From: Pseudopedobacter saltans
GTDB lineage: Bacteria > Bacteroidota > Bacteroidia > Chitinophagales > Chitinophagaceae
Reading direction: 5' to 3'
Length of the DNA stretch: 7,644 bases
NCBI GenBank assembly: GCA_003241175.1
Contig: QFOI01000161.1
Location: forward strand, 1 to 7,644
Part shown: one piece after another, positions 7,603 through 7,644 of the stretch
How positions within the stretch are numbered: position 1 is the stretch's first letter
How the letters are laid out: every line of letters begins with the position of its first letter
The notes under the pieces: generated by a model
What the model saw: only the letters and a program-made list of their open reading frames with translations
Databases searched by the model: none
What the model was told of the DNA's origin: nothing
Position numbers and translations under genes: made by a program

Positions 7603-7644
7603 ACGTCTAAAATTCAATTCATTACAATACAGAACACGACTTAC
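7603..7644 (-). other. Short leader upstream of the efflux operon
   Basis: These 42 bases lie upstream of the chosen ATG of the pump-channel gene. No Shine-Dalgarno motif and no clear TAnnTTTG-type promoter element is visible. The pump frame has no stop codon here, so the window cannot show where the transcript begins or whether another gene (for example a regulator) precedes it. Confidence 0.5.

Noticed and set aside
7615..7617. TTG at 7617 as the start of the pump-channel gene
   Set aside because: It is possible, but the ATG five codons later begins the usual CzcA N-terminus (MLNKII) and is a better start codon.

Overview
The window looks like chromosomal DNA of a Bacteroidota bacterium, possibly of the Chitinophagaceae/Sphingobacteriia side, though the sequence does not settle the family. 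Pointers are: AT-rich DNA; starts without Shine-Dalgarno motifs but with A-rich leaders; a metal-efflux pump fused in one frame to its outer-membrane channel (an arrangement I associate with this phylum); a lipoprotein adaptor; and an aspartate-type (cysteine-free) porphobilinogen synthase. No mobile element, CRISPR array, tRNA or rRNA is visible.

Left part (1-1967, + strand): two haem-biosynthesis genes in series. The first is oxygen-dependent coproporphyrinogen III oxidase (hemF), which lacks only its extreme N-terminus because the window begins inside the gene. A 74-bp AT-rich spacer holding an imperfect inverted repeat separates it from porphobilinogen synthase (hemB), which appears to start at GTG. 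HemB acts early in the pathway (5-aminolevulinate to porphobilinogen) and HemF acts late (coproporphyrinogen III to protoporphyrinogen IX). They are probably co-transcribed and end at a perfect 15-bp hairpin with a T-rich tail.

Right part (2085-7602, - strand, convergent): a two-gene efflux operon. The promoter-proximal gene encodes a roughly 1457-residue fusion of a CzcA-type RND pump (about 1035 residues, 12 membrane segments) and a full-length TolC/CzcC-type outer-membrane channel (about 415 residues). A sequence that reads as a complete signal peptide sits at the joint. One base after its stop comes the adaptor gene (CzcB/CusB-like membrane fusion lipoprotein). Together these supply all three parts of a tripartite exporter from two reading frames. 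The proton-relay motif in membrane segment 4 and the absence of all three CusA substrate methionines suggest divalent cations (Zn/Co/Cd/Ni class) rather than Cu+/Ag+.

I do not see a wholly undescribed system. The most interesting item is the pump-channel fusion: its internal signal peptide suggests a polyprotein that signal peptidase may split into pump and channel.
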